Positions 31,662 through 46,263 of a DNA stretch of 64,000 nucleotides are shown piece by piece; the stretch's first letter is position 1; every line of letters starts with the position of its first letter. The position numbers and the translations under genes were made by a program. Source of the DNA: Neurospora crassa OR74A (taxonomy: Eukaryota; Ascomycota; Sordariomycetes; Sordariales; Sordariaceae); assembly GCF_000182925.2 (NCBI RefSeq), contig NC_026503.1, forward strand, positions 372,001-436,000, read 5' to 3'. The notes under the pieces are model-generated. The model was not told the origin of the DNA. It saw only the letters and a program-made list of their open reading frames with translations, and did not search any database.

Positions 31662-33570
31662 TGTTTTGTGGTTGCTGTCGGGGTGAATCTGGACTGGAGG
31701 CTCAACTTGCCGGCCTGTTGCAGTCAAGTTTGATTGAGGCCACCGGGGAATCACTTTGAAGGGGAAAAAAAAAAGTGTGCCATTCAGGGTTCTCTTCTTG
31801 GCCAGGTACGCTACCTGTACAGGCCGTTGATACCCAGGTACATGTAACCTTGACCTCGCTTCGGTTCTTTTATACATGTAGCTTTTCCCTCTGTTGCGAT
31901 ATATATCCGTTGCGTGCATGTGACGCCTGTGATGGCCGGTGACTGAGACAGGTCTTGTTCTAGAAGTCGGACGCGATCTCCCACCTAGCTCCATTTTTGG
32001 ATACGTATCGGTGTCGGTAGGTACCGGTACCTATCGGTGTGACAGTGACAGTGACATGACGGTCTCGGTGAGTGACGGTGTGGCCGTGTGGGCGTCATAC
32101 CAGCGGTGTATGGTACTGCCCGTGTAAGGTAAGGTATCAGTCATGTCTGTGTAACGCAACCTACCTACCTAGGTAGTAGGTACTTACTTCCCCTTGACCT
32201 TGACCTTGACCTCGCCTGCCAAATACATACCCCAAGTCTTACATAGGTGGGTAGGTAGGCTGGGCCCAGACTTTGCCCCCCTTTTATTTCCAAAATGGAT
32301 AAAGTGCTTTATATAGACCTACCTAGGTATACTCATAGTCGATGCGGCTCTTTCTTTCTTTCTTCGCAAGGGGGCTAGCCGGCTAGGGTTACTACTGGTC
32401 ACGGTTACCCCTACTCCAAGGACTATTCTAGACTACATACACTCTACACTAGTGACGTTACACAAATCCAAGCCCAAGCCCAAGTCCAATCCCGAGACCC
32501 AATCCCAACCCTGAACACACCACCCCGGGCAGCCAGTGCCCTTTACCCCTGAGCCCTACATGAGAACCAAACAGAGAGTGAACAAGATCGGCTGGTCCAA
32601 TCCAGCTGAGCCAGCCAGTTGAGGAGCCCCAATGGTAATCGAAGAGTCCAATCAAAGTTCCAGGTGGAGTAAAACCCTGAGCTTCTTCACATGTGTACGT
32701 AGTGTAGAGTAGGAAGCAAACACATTTCCGACAGATTGGATAGATGCTCGATGGCGTTGGCCCTGACCATAGAAGAAGTGCCGAAGTGGGGCATTTCCGG
32801 GCTGACGACTTGCATCTTGAACAGTCTTGGAGACAGTGTGTCGAAGGCTTTTGGGAATCATTGGTCTGTTATATTCATGATTGGTTCTGTGGATGGAATT
32901 AAAGATCTCCGACGCTAAGAGTGATATATCTGCAAGGCTCTTGCATGTTGGGATACTTTACACTAGAAAAAAAGGGAACAAAAGGAAGAATGGGTACCAA
33001 ATATGGGAGTAGGACATAGGTAGACATGTAAAAGCAGGTAGGTAGGTATTAGTCGACATGTATGTACTTTTATTGCATCAAGGTGGGGGAGGGAAGCCTA
33101 TCCCGATGCTCTAAAACGTAAGAGACATAACTTTTTTGTTCGTCGACATCGTGAGCTTTTTCCATCGACGTCTGCCCTGTAGGTTAAGAGACAGACAGTC
33201 ATGATAACTAGAGGCAGTACAATGAGGGCCCCGGAAAATGTACACAAATGGAAGGGGATGAAGATGATGATGATTACAATGGCTCTCAAATGCAACAAGA
33301 CCCTTGGTGATAATGAAAGAGCATTGAACGCCTGTCGCCTGCTGATGCGAGGCCCCATAGCCGTGAAATATCCAAGTCCATCTCAGAAAAGATAGAAAGA
33401 AGAGAAAGAAGCCGACAAAGGGAAAAAAAGAAAGGAAATATCCACCCCTACATCGCCATCGCTTCTTATCCAAACAAATTCCCCGTCTTATGCGCCATTC
33501 TCCGTTTCTCATATCATCCTTTCCTGCCCCCTTTCAACCCAAAACTCCATAAAGAGATCACCAACCGAGA
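31662..33570. other. intergenic, rich in ACCTACC/GGTAGGTA words
   Basis: No gene seen. CCTACCTACC, TAGGTAGGTA and their variants are frequent (for example 32161-32185, 32245-32260, 33035-33050). The right end is the 3' flank of the ankyrin gene. Confidence 0.5.
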
Positions 33571-36199
33571 TCAACCAAGAAAGGAAGTCTGAAACTCCAA
33601 ATGCATCGGCATGCCGCCCGCACCGATCGGCATCCCGTGCATCCCGTATCCTCCATGTCCGTGCCCATGCGCATGTCCACTTCCCTCCCCATTATCTCCT
33701 TCCTCATCATAAGGGTGTTGCGCAAACTGCATATGTCCATTCTCATCCATCCACATCGCTGGCCCATGCGGTGCTATTGATGAGGATAGCAAATGCAGCC
33801 CGCGACACTCGTACGCCACACCCTGCTTCACCAGATTGGTAATGCACCTCTCGCTTCCGTCAAACACATCATACGGGTAAATAACGCTTCGCTCGCTAAC
33901 AAGCTTGCTCTGATCGAATGCTCCTCTCTCCAACAAAAGCACCGCACAGCGTAGATATCGTGCCTCCATGTACACATCTGTCCTGACGTCCGTCCTTTGG
34001 ATCGCGTACTTGATGAGCTGAAGAGGAGTGTTGCCGCAGTTATTCATGACGTTCACCTGCGCGCCATGCGAAGTAATGAACTTGACAGCCGCCACAATGC
34101 CAAACTCAGCGGCATAATGTAGCGCCGAGTTACCTTCAGTGTCTCGCTCGTTGAGCCAGGCTTCGATGTCCTGCTTGGTGGTTTTGGGGCCGATGCCGAG
34201 GAGGGCCTCGAGGCGCTGGTCCAGGTTTGCCTCGCCCCCGTGTTTGTCCGAGTCTCGACCGGAAGCAATCTTGCACAAGAGACGCATGACGGGCGTTCGC
34301 TTGATGCTTTGGGAGCTGCTGGCGGTGCTGCCGCGACTTGAGCTGCCGCGCCAACTGTCCGAGTCGGAGGTCATGGTGATGCGCGTCGAGTTGTTGCACG
34401 AGGAATCCCCCATGAATTCGGGGAGATAGCGCCGGACAAACTCCTGCTCGTCGCCGAAGATGCGGTGGAGTTTGGGCGATTGATACGAAAGGTTCTTGCG
34501 GATGCAGTGCCACAGTCGTTCGTCAGCCGAGCACTTGTTGGCAACAAGGAAGCGGGCCGTCCCGTGGCCGACTTCACGGAACAGACAATGAAGGATCTCG
34601 ATGGGGAAGGTCTTCTTGGGGACCAGGTGTTGTAGAAATGTCCGCTTCTCGACGTCTCGCTGGCAAAAGTCGAAGCCCCGTGATCGCAGATGTCGCACAA
34701 GGTTGATGAAAGAAGCTGGCCTTAGCTTTGGGTGGCTTGGGGGTTCGTAAACATGGAGGAAAGTCTCGCCACGGACGTTAACTGCCTGGATATCATCAGT
34801 GTGTCGCAGAAGCAACAACAAAATGGAAACACGGGCGCCCCATCGGGCAGCGACGTGCAGAAGAATGTTGCCATACTTGTCCACCATATTGGCCTCCTCG
34901 TCGGTAACGGTAAACTTGCGGAAGGCATGACCTTCCGAGTCCTGGGCCTCAATGGCCTTGGATAGTCTCTCATGCACACAAGGAGGGGAGCTGGTTTCAA
35001 TATGAGCCGAGCAGCACATGGCAAGCAACGCATTGTTCAATTCCTCCGTCTTGGGGTTAACAGAAGAGTACTTCTTCTTGAACAAGGGGTTCTGCAGCGC
35101 CTTGGCAACCTTTGCTTTGGTTGCTGATGCCAATGGCTTGTTCTCTTCCAGCAGAGAAAGAAAATCATCTCGACTCAACTTGCTGAGCGCAACCGTGGGA
35201 CCGTTCTCGCTGTGGCCAACCCCCTTGGAAGATGCCGATGACGAAGAACGGGCAAGACTGGAGATACCCGACGATATGCTCGACAGCACCGATGCCCATG
35301 ACCTCCTCTTGAATGCCGACCTAAGGGATTCCGATGCTGACTTGAGCGAACTTGACATGGACTTTTCGGACCTCACTGGTGACCTCTCTCGGTGCGATGG
35401 GGCGCCATGAGAGGTGTGCGACGTCTCCGGGGAGTTGATGGGTGACTGGTGAAGCTGACATGACGCGTGGGATGCGTGCGAGGTTTCGGGGCTTGCTGTG
35501 GCCGACTCGGATAGCAAGGCTTGTGGTGACGACTGGGCGGAATTGTGGCGGCCTCGGTGATGGTGGATGTGTTGATTATTGCGGAGAGGGATTCCATCCA
35601 AGTTCATGATGACATCCGTATCCATGGCCCCCCTGTCCATCATACCCACTCCCATGCGACTGCCCAGGTACCCCGTCGGCGATCTCCACTCTATGTCGGC
35701 GGCGGCATGGTGCTGGTTCGTATTGCCGCCGCGTGCCCTGTGATCTCGGTTTTTCCTCCTCATCCTCCTCTCGGCCCTGACTGATCTGAGGAAGCGCACT
35801 CGAACCAACATCGAGGCCAGGTCCCTCGGTCGCCAGTCATCGATGCGACGGTCTGGTAATAGATTTTTGAGGTGCTTGTGAGAATTTCGTTGCCTGTGAA
35901 ACATGACGATCGTCGAGTCAGTAATCCCGGGGCTTGGGTGATGATCGCCGTCACACCTAGTACTGCAATATCACGGAAAAGAGGTGATCGCACCTTGGGT
36001 CAAAAGTGCCATCCTTTAGCCGTTCGAGAATGCGCACCAGGGGCAGGCGCTCGCTTTGTGTGCAGACATAGAGGCGCAAGAGCTTCCGCTGTTTAGAGGG
36101 CGGCCATGGTTTCTCGCGTCTTCCGCGGCGAGGATACTTGCCGGCGCCCGGCGGCGACGAAGAAGTGCTCTGTGTGGTTGCGACTCGTACTTCCATCAC
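33571..36199 (-). CDS. Clr5-like N-terminal domain plus ankyrin repeat protein
   Basis: Two exons: 36199-35994 and 35893-33571, split by a 100-base intron (GTGCGA donor, CTGAC branch, CACAG acceptor). Splicing joins DGTFDP-R-QRNSHKH in frame and gives about 842 residues from ATG 36199. Residues about 30-85 (KPWPPSKQRKLLRLY, ILERLKDGTFDPR, HLKNLL) resemble the short Clr5-type domain found at the N-terminus of many filamentous-fungal proteins. A long Ser/His-rich linker follows. Ankyrin-like repeats appear at GNILLHVAARWGA...GETFLHVYEP and, 250 residues later, GNSALHYAAEFGI...NVMNNCGNTPLQLI. The C-terminus is Gly/His/Met-rich. There is no membrane segment. It is probably an intracellular scaffold or regulator; the specific role is unknown. 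Confidence 0.8.
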
Positions 36200-37502
36200 A
36201 CCAATCGGTCACACACTGCACACTATGAGAGCAAAGCGGGCGTCGCTGTTGTGGTTGATGAGTGGGCAGCCGACATGGACGGGCGCAGGCGGCAGAGCGG
36301 GGGGGTTTGCCTTGGCCTGGGCGGGTATTCGGCAGTGACGACAGCTCTCGACAGGTACTGTACGACAGATGCTGCGCTTGTGGATAAGAATGATAATGTC
36401 GTTGTTGTTGTCGTTGTTGTTGTTTGTTTGTTTTGTTGTTGTGCAAGTCTTTGCGACACAAGAGGCAAAAACGAGCGAATGACAATGGGGGCCTTTTTTC
36501 GGGAGGGGGAGCCGGCAGAGGTTTAAGAAGGAGGTTTCCGATTTCTCAGTGTGGTCCAGTCCGTCGTATGGACTCCAGTGTGTGGTGGTGGTCCCCGTCC
36601 AGCGTAGCGTTCGACGGTAGCGTTTCGCTTGGCTTGGCTATTTTTCCAGCTTGTATTGATTGCCCCCCTGTTCGGGATTGCTCTGGATTTGTCTTGGTGT
36701 GGGTAGGGCAATTGGTGGATGTTTCGTATGTTTAGCACTCTAATATGCGGTGCAGTAGCGCTCCCTTGTTGGATGGACTACCAGAACAGCCTCCACCAGC
36801 GCGATTCTCCCTTGGTGTTTTGTTTTTGTTTTCTAGAGAGAGCCACCAGACTCTCAGTCAGCCAGTCAGCCAGTCAGATAGACCATTGTGCAATCAATGT
36901 ACATGGCATCAAAAAACAGGCCGTCTCGACATCGGTTACGATACGGTTGCCGCGGGTTTGTCATACACCACACTACCCTACACTTCATACTTTTCTTGTG
37001 GTGCCCTGTCCGGGTCTGCCAGGCAGCCAATAACGAGGCCAAGGGGGGAAAAGGTGTGGGTGGCTAGGAGGACCCCAGTGTGCCAGTGGGCTGTGGGACT
37101 GGGACCGAATGGAAAGACGCTAAGACCGGCGCCATTGCTGGTTCCTGATGCATCCCACGGAGATGGAACATGTTAGCTCAGGTCATGCTAATCCTGGGCG
37201 GAGACGATGTTAGTGTGGTGTCGAATACCTAGGTAGTGCCAGGAGTGCAGTATCGTACATAGTACTAGGTATCATGTAATGGCCGGCTGGATAGCCGCGG
37301 ATAGGTAGGCTACCTAATTTGGGCGTAGGCCACCATTCGCGAGCTGGCCGTTGAACGAGGTCTGGCTCGGTTGTCTGATGGCCTCCTCCTGATATCATTA
37401 AATTTGCTCACACTCTCCATGTTTGCTTGTTCATGTTTCTGTATATGTCCATGTATGTGTGTGCCTTGGCGACGTCTTGTTCTGCTTCTTTTTCTTCTGC
37501 TG

Positions 37503-37542
<40 letters not shown>

Positions 37543-40500
37543 GGCGGGGATCAGGGTCTGATGTCGAGAAAAGGCTGTACATAATGTACAGTACAGTACG
37601 GCCCGGCTTGGCAGTTTTCCGTGATTGCGACGTTGCTCTACTATGGTGAGATGGGTAAGTTTAACCCGTGGATCAGGTCGTCGAACACACAGTGCTCACG
37701 AAGCTTTGGCTATGGTGGTCCGTGCAAGATACCTGACAAGGGGGTTTTACTTTTGCTCGCAACCGCAGTATGTGCCTGGGAATGTCGCGGAGAAAGGTCT
37801 TTCGGTCGATGAATATAGCGGGTACTATGGCGAGGATGTCTCCCTGTTGCTGGTGGGTAGAGAGAGCTAGCGGGTTGCTGGTGGATCCCGTCTGGCTGCT
37901 GATGATATCTCTGCTGCTATCAGTCTTGTCATTTCCGTGGTAGGCGACGCGCGACTCGATTGTAAAGAGAGAGTCCCAGCCTGCTGACGGCGCACTGGTC
38001 TACAGTACCTACTGAGGGGAGTCACTGGTCACTACCTAGTCGGCAAGCGGATTCCCAAATGTCTCCGCCATCTTGGAGGGAGGTATGTACTTGTGTCATG
38101 TACTTACGTATGTAGCTGTCATCTTACCCCAGACTCCTGACTCTCCTCCTTCTAACCGTGTAGCCGTGTAAATCCCGACAACAAGGGACGGAGGACTCGG
38201 ACGGCAGCGGAGCGGGAAGTGGGAGAAGGGGGGGAGGGAGCGCGGGCGGCGGTCGATGTCCTGTCCGGGCCTCGCTGGTGTCACGGTCCAGCACGGTCGA
38301 GGCCCTTGAAGTCTTGAACTGCCCTTGATTCATTCGCAAATTGGACTGGTGACTACAGTACACTACTGCATTGAGAAAGCCACCGAAACCGGCAAGTCCC
38401 GTGACAGGGGCAAGTGACGACGGGCACAACTATTCCTCATCAGAGATGATTCCAGTCTTCAGCAACGCAGGAGAGGGAGGGAGGGTTCCTTCGACTACTA
38501 CGGGCAATATTTGCTGAAAACGAAGTGCGCAAGATAAAATGATGTTGATTGGCCAGGCAATGATCTCAATTCTGCGCCCCACAATTTCCCGCTGCTGCCA
38601 GGCCTGCCCCTCCTTCTTTGCGTGCTATGATTGGCTGAAAGGACTTTTCTTTCCGCAGCCACAGCCGTTCGGGGCAGGCACCCCCTCGGGGATGGACAAC
38701 AGGAACCGACAGATCTGGATTTAGGTCGTCTCACTCTTTTTTAGTTTCCTTTCATTGTTCGTAAACTAGGGTATCAGGGGTATCTTGACACAACTGAAGA
38801 GAGAAAACTTTGCCTCGGTTGTTACCTGCCAAAGAAATCTGATCCGTCCCGTCCTCTGACTTGATGGAACGAAGAAGAAGCAAGTTCATCTCGGAGAAGG
38901 AACAACAACCTGGACAATAGCATACCCCGTACTATCACCTCATCCTTGCCCCCCTGCCCCGGCCACAAGCCGTCAATGACACCTTTGTGATCCGAGAACC
39001 GAGAATCGAAACCGAGCCCTGTGAGGACTATGTAGGTACTTCTCTTGGTAGAGATTCATACTTTGTTGCTTTTTTTTTTTCTTTCTTTTTATTGTACAAT
39101 GGGATCCCGTCCCTTCTTCTTTTCGCTACCTGGTGTACTCCTTTTCAGTCACGGAGCGCGGAACAATGGCATGCATAGGAAGGACTGCTCAATTGGGATG
39201 GGCAATCCGCAATCCGCAAGCAGCACCGCAATGAGGCACAGTCAAGCGTCATGGGGGAGATCGCATGATTACATGCAGTACAACATCGGGCAGAACCTGA
39301 ATAATGCACAGCGGTGTAACGTACTACTGATACAGTACCTCTACATACGCCGAGGTCCACCGTTCGGGCTTCCACTCAGGTCGCACCTTCTGCCCCTTGA
39401 CATTTGCTCCCCTTTCCCTTCCGTTGTTGCCTCCAGTCCCCCCCTCATCTCCATTCCTCGAATCACATGTTTTGCCCGCCTCCAGTCGCTGCCTGTCACT
39501 GTCGAGCTGTCATAATCTGCAGTGCAGTGCAGGAGTGCTGTCAATGTCGCTGTCCGTCATTCCCGAGAGGCGCCCTCCCTCTCCCACCACGGACTGAACG
39601 GCATCTCAATGGCGAAGGATGGCGTGTGCTTCCACTTCGATGCAGATTCCCGCCTGATCTGATATATTCCCCGATCTTCTCGGTTCATGTGAGGGTCGTG
39701 CCATGAGTGACATTCCGTCCTCGGTAGATTTTCTTTTTTTTTCTTCACCAGCACACAGGGTTCCAATCATCATGATATCGATTGGGTTTGAAACAAGACC
39801 ATATCATCAGCCTGCCTCCGTTCCTTTCCTGGCTCTCGGAATCCCATGCTCCATCCATGATGGATGCCGTGCCACAGAAAAACACTCTCCCATTCCTTCC
39901 CGTCATAACATGGAGTCTTGCCGTCTTCAGTCCTCCATCAATTTCACAATGGTGCTATGCACCGCACCTGTCAATACTATCTACCAACACAACTGAAGGC
40001 CAAGTGGGATCGCTTCTTTTTACCTAATGCTCATCTCTCGGTCCCCCATGGTCTGATCCAACGTCTGTTTCGTCACGGTCACATGTTCACTCCCGAACCA
40101 TGGATGGAGTTTATTCATCTCCAGTCGTCACTCCAGACAAACCCTCAGTCACAGCAAGTCCCCTTCCCCCTCCCCCCACCTTCACCCTCACTTTCCTGGC
40201 TCCTCTCCCGTCTTGACCACCGGTCATCAGTGGAACACCACGTTTTGCCTTCTTTACTTCACCAAGGGGAAAGATGCGATTGGCTCGTCAGACCCCTGAT
40301 CGTTTCCGAAAAAACTGTGGCTTATCGCGAGTCCACCGGTACTAGTGTACTATAGCCTCTTGGGGGCGGAGCATGACAATATCAAATTACCCCCCCAACA
40401 TGATGGTAATTAGAAAAATGTCCATCTTGTTGAGTGGCATCCCAATATGTGGTTGGTCCAACACACGCCCCTTCTTTCCATAGGGTTCGTGTTCGTCTAT

Positions 40501-43500
40501 TTCTTCCTTCTTGGGCGTCTAGATCGCCAAGATCCAAGCCCTCGTCCAAGTAGGCCAAGACTTTTCGAGTATCACAAGGAGTCCCGGTTTCCGAATAGGT
40601 TGCAGCGAAGTCGCTGTTCTGTTCAAACCCCCGCCAGAGTACAACACAGTATTATTGCTGTACGCGGCTCGTTCCGGACAAGATGGTCGAGACCTTTGAC
40701 ATTATGCCTCGGTCATATGTACTCTTACCACGCATCCAAGCGCCCTTATTACACCTTTGAACTTGATTTCTAGGTAGTTTCTGGATATGAATATCCCACT
40801 GGGACCTGACCCGATGTATCTTCGAGTTCTCGTGAGCCCTATCAGTCTTTGTAACCGCGTTTCTCAAGTAGTGGGTTAATCGCCCGCGAAGCAAAGGTGT
40901 CATCAGTTTTGTCATGGACGAGCGCGGCTAGCTACGTAGCTATCGCGCACTTTATGCTTACCTCTATATTGCCGCGCAACTACCGGGTATCAATGGATCG
41001 CGCCACGAGACCCATGCACGCGGTTGGCGGGAGTGGCTCGGGCACTGAGCGGTTTAACGGAGTTCATGACTACTTCCACGCCACAAACAATACTATCCGG
41101 TGCGTGGTACACCGATTACGGCGGGTAACGGCCATGTTTCACATCCCCTCGTTGTCCAACCTTATTCTCATCTCATGTCTTGCAAGACATGGTTACACTC
41201 CTCAAGCCTGTCGTTAAATAATTGAAGTTGCCGACGTCAACCCTGTGAGTTCGAACTTTGGTCGACCTCGGTCACGCTAGCCACCATGTTCTGCAGCCTT
41301 GACATTATACTGCAGTAGATACCATAGCCTTGTGATATCTCTTGTTCTGACACCCACTCGAAAAACTGTGTCAAACTTTTGCCATTTCAAAGCAGTCATC
41401 TGTGTGCGGCTGTGTCTAACGCGATTGCAATGAGAGGTCATAATGTCCCGAGCAAACGTTGCTTCAGATGGTAAACTTCCGTCAAGCATCGCGGCAAATG
41501 CCGACAACCGGTGAAATGGGCATTGAAAAACCAAGCGTTTCATAAAAACATCGGGAAATTGTGGGAGCTGCGAGTACAATCACACCGAGGTCGTGATCGA
41601 GGTCATCACCATGCCTTGCGGTCAACTGGCAAAGTGGCCAAGTCAGCCAAGGATGTAAGCTAATACCATAACAGGATGCCCGGTCAAGCGAGCAGTATCA
41701 TTTCCTGTGGGCAACCATATCTCCCACCGTCAGGGGGAGTGCGCCACAATCTGTTGTCCTCAGACAGAGCATTGAAGAAACCCTTGACGCCACAAGGGTC
41801 CGCCGACGGCGGGTTGGATGTGGATGGTTGGTAGAAATCCGGATTTGGGGATTAAAGCAACCTCATATTAGTATTGATGCTATTTCATAGGGGACCCAAC
41901 AACCAAAAGAAATCGGGTGTCAAATCACGGCTCTGATCACTGGTAGTCTGAGCGCCACCCTTTCCGCGGGATAACTTCGGCACATCTACCTACCGATACT
42001 CGATAGAGGGGAGATCTGAGAAATCTGGGGTTGATGCTACCCTCGTGAAACATGAACCAGAAATACCTATTGCGATTGTACCAAACAATTGAATCATTAT
42101 CGGAATGGCATCTTTGCCTGCCGAGTCTTGAGTCGACATTAAAGCCAATCAAGCGGTTAGCTGTATTTGCGGTTTCGGGTTTTGCACACTATAAGAGACT
42201 TCAAAGAATAACTGACCTCACATTATCGCCGCCTGAAAGCATATCTATCGTGATTAACACCATAGCACCGGTTATAAAGACTGAGTATGGGTTGTTGTCG
42301 GAGATGTGGCCACTCGCTCGTCCAAAATTTCCAACGAAATCTGCCCGTCAGTATATCTGCCAACACGTCTTTGGGAGGCCGACCACTTCTTCCTCCCAGG
42401 GCTTTCCGATCGGTAGAGGTACCGACGAGTGACGACTTCAAGACACTGACATGGAACCCATAGAACAATCACAGTCATTTCTTGACTCGCTCCAGCAACT
42501 ACCAGGAAAGTCGATGCCAACTGGCGACTTATTATTATGACTACACATCTCAAATTCAACCACTATTTCCTCAAGACTATCTCAAGGCCTCGCACGCCAT
42601 AGCTTCACGTCCCGTCTTCATCCATGTCTTAGTGAAGTTACCGGTATCTTGACAAACTATTACTGGGCTCACTCCATAGTAATCCTTAGGTACCTTATCA
42701 GGACCATCGACACTGGGAGACCTGGTTGGAAAGAAAGGCGGTACAAGTTGTAAGCAGATAATTGTACTCGAAACAACCCCTGCGTCAAGAGGGTTAGGTG
42801 CCTGTAGTTCACATACCTCGACAAGTCACGGGACGTGAGATGTGATTATCGCATTATATTGATTGGGAGGTTACTAGTAGATGATGTACCGAATAAAGCT
42901 GATAGTCCAAAGTTAACCTACCTCTAGGTACCAGACTCATTGAGGATTAGGATTAGGATGTTGGGTGCACTACTTGTGGGACACACTTAGTTTGGGCGTC
43001 AAGAGAGATGAACGGGGGCGGATTGTCAAAGGTATGTCTAGGTACGTAGTGGTATCTACCTATCAAATTGACGGGACTAGGGGTAGGTATATAAACATGG
43101 CATATGGGACGGCGATCGTTCAGTACAGCATGAGTCTGTCGTCAATCCTGTAGTGTGACACGGTAGGTAGGTAATCACGACCACTTAGCACGCAGTAGAC
43201 TCTCACCTTTTATGGCTCACCCATGGACATTCATTCATCGGAGGGATGCAGACGGTGTTCATGAGCCTTGAAAGGCTGAATGTGATTGTGTCCGTCGGGA
43301 AACATGGCGGACTTCCGCGTTGAATCAATCACGATATGAGCGGTGGCTCCAGTCCTCTTGCCTGAACCACTGCATGCATATACCCACTGGTGTGATTGTG
43401 CTCTGCTCGAGGGGATACGGAAGCGGGGGTGTCCTGCCCTATCTGATGTCTTTTCAACATGCAGCCTCACCTAGCTCAATTTTTTTCTCAATTTAATGTA

Positions 43501-46263
43501 GTAATATGTACATACCTGATGCGTGACAGCGTAGCTCAGAATGTGTAGATTGATGATGTCTCCTCTGTCTCTAATCTACAGCTCCGTCAAACGAGCCTTT
43601 ATAGGCTGCGTTGACTGGGGCTGCTGCTTCCCTCAAAGAGGGTGATGCCAGGTGCCACTTCCTCAACGGGAGTGGGAAACCTCGTGTCAGTACCTATAGG
43701 TCGATGGTATCGGGAATTCCCATTTCAGAATGCAGTACCTAGTAGGGGAAAGAACTTGACAGCTCCCGGTCCCAGCCCAATCATTAGCAACCGACTAATT
43801 ACAGGGCTTTCAAAAGATTCAGTGAGCGTCACGGCGTGAGTGAGGAAGGAGCAACTTAGATGGGAGTTATGGTCAGAGGTAATGCCTCCTGCTCCAATCT
43901 CAATCATACTGAAGCCAGGGAGGTACGGTACATTGAAAGTACTGAGGCAAGTACAACTCGGGAAGGAGCGTTACCATTCCTTCCTAACGAATGGTTTGGT
44001 TTGCTTATGATGGGTAGAGGCAGTTCCTTCTTTCCTTTTGAGTACCTCTACTTTCGCCGCCTGATTTCTGCCCATGTTGATACCTACTATGGCCCGGGGG
44101 ACTGAAAAGCGAACAATTAAAGACTGCAGTGGACAAAGTAGGGGGAAGACTGACTACCAGTAAGGAGGAAAGCGCGCTTCATCCCATTTCATTTTGGGCC
44201 GCGGTTTGACTTGCCCCTTACTGCCCATGCTGGAAGGAACGAAGCGGGTTATATTCGCGCGAGTGAAATTGGGTTAAGCTCAGTCGGGGTTGACTCGGAG
44301 TAGTAGAAACGCAGCCATTGCGAGCGAGGATAGCAAGGCAAGGTGGGACTCCATCGAACGTCCGTAGGTAGTTCGACGCCCACGCCGACAGATTCGTACA
44401 AAGGGAGATCGCGGCCTCAACTTCCCAAGGGAGGGAGGGATACCCTATTGAGTTAAGTTCAGTACACACACACGACTGGACATAGTGATGCAGGTGGAAC
44501 GAGATCCAAAGCATGATTTTGTAAACCCAATGAAACTAAGATAAGTACCTCTATCACCGAAAGCCACAAGTACAAGGGCAAGAAAGGTAAGTGCCCTTTA
44601 CTGGCAATCCGATATGTGATATACTGAGACAAGGGTGGCTACTTCTAGAGGTACTTACCTACCTCCAAGAAGGTGAATACCCAGGGAGGGAGGGAGGAGG
44701 GAACGTACGACGACGGAGATAGGGTCCGGTCTGGATCATGAACTTGTTGGATCCAGAGCAATCCATTGACGGGTAAGAGAACTCCCACGAAACAATCCAG
44801 AACAAATTAACCATGATGATACTCAAGTTCCACGATAGCCCTTTATGGCCTTACTTCCTTGGTGGTCGGGAATTCACATGTCGGGTACCGCAACCCAAAT
44901 AACCTAACTACCCCTAGATCATCAAAACGTACCCGGAGGAGAAAGAAATGGAAAGAGCGGAAACTGCGATTCACCAGACCAATAGGTGACCAAGTCGCAT
45001 TCCATGAAGCTTGGGGACAGAGGACGGATCAAGTTAGAGAGACGGCGGGGGGTCAGTCAGGCGCGACGCGTTACGATTCAGCACGTTCATGGAAGCTGTC
45101 TCTTCTACTTAGTCTCTTCAAGGAATCAACATCTTGAGAAAGACATCATACCTATGTGTGGCAATAAGTCACTCAGCCCGCTAGGAAATACTACACTTGA
45201 GTGCCTAGAGGTATGGTCGACCAACATCGGATGGTGTACGAATCTCAATTACCAATAGGTACCTTCAACACCATAGATGCTTCCTCATCTACGTTTGCGA
45301 GTTGGAGACCCGCTCGCCTTATCTTGAGGTACTCACTCATCTTGACTACCTAGATGAATCAATGCCTACCACTACCTACCTACCTTGTGATGATCCGGGT
45401 GAATGATTAACGGTTGGGATTGACTCGGGAATATGATCTACGCTTGGATGTTGTTACACGTGTATATACATACATAGTAGGTAGCTGATCGGCGGTACGT
45501 CGTCGTTGAAGATCTGGCGATCAATGTTGTTATCAGGGCCCTTCAATAGTAGGTGACGATGATGGACGATAAGTATATGCAATGAACACAAGTGATACTT
45601 TGCTGGTAGATGTGGGTAAAGTGCCTGTATATAATCTGGGAGAAGGATCTCATGGTTGCAAGTGTGGCATGGTATGGGATGGCGACTGGTAAGCGGACAT
45701 GGATGTGACAGGATGTAGTACGGGATGGACTATGATGGAACGAAGACATCAACCGGGAAGGAGAAGGATATCTGTACGTGCAAAGCAAGAATGGAAAACA
45801 AGATCACAGAACGTCACAAGCATAATCACCAAAGCATCAAGCCAGAGGAAAAGGCCAATTGAAACAAACCCAAACCGAAAGAAAAAAAAAGACAAAAACG
45901 CCTTTCCCATGCATATTTCCTAAGTAATAATCCATTAAGGGCATCCCAATGCGTGTCTATCTCTTCCACTTTCCCCCCACACACACGATTCAACATCTAT
46001 TACAACCCCATACATACTAGTGCAAAATTAACTAGTACATATACATCCACCCGACTGATATCATGCCATCAACGAGCAGCAACCCACTTTGTTGACATCA
46101 TCCATCCATCCTCCCTTTGTTTATTATCACACCAATAATTGATGGGCGGGTAGGATGTACGAGGTGGATCTTAGAGAACCGATACCCACTACGCAACATC
46201 CCATGAGACTTGACGGCCCATCAATTGGTGCTATGACTACCCAAGTCGAGGTAGGTCGATCGC
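36200..46263. other. 10 kb gene-poor region
   Basis: Many frames of 60-160 codons on both strands, none with a domain, signal or consistent coding pattern. The densest overlapping frames are at 40.4-42.5 kb (for example plus 40897-41217, minus 41277-41579). These may be relics or chance. GGTAGGTA/TACCTACC and GAGGTACC words are common. Composition is near normal, unlike the RIP blocks. Long non-coding transcripts or genes with many short exons cannot be excluded from sequence alone. Confidence 0.45.
37504..37539. repeat. CAG trinucleotide repeat, 12 units
   Basis: Twelve perfect CAG units within the gene-poor region. Confidence 0.9.
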
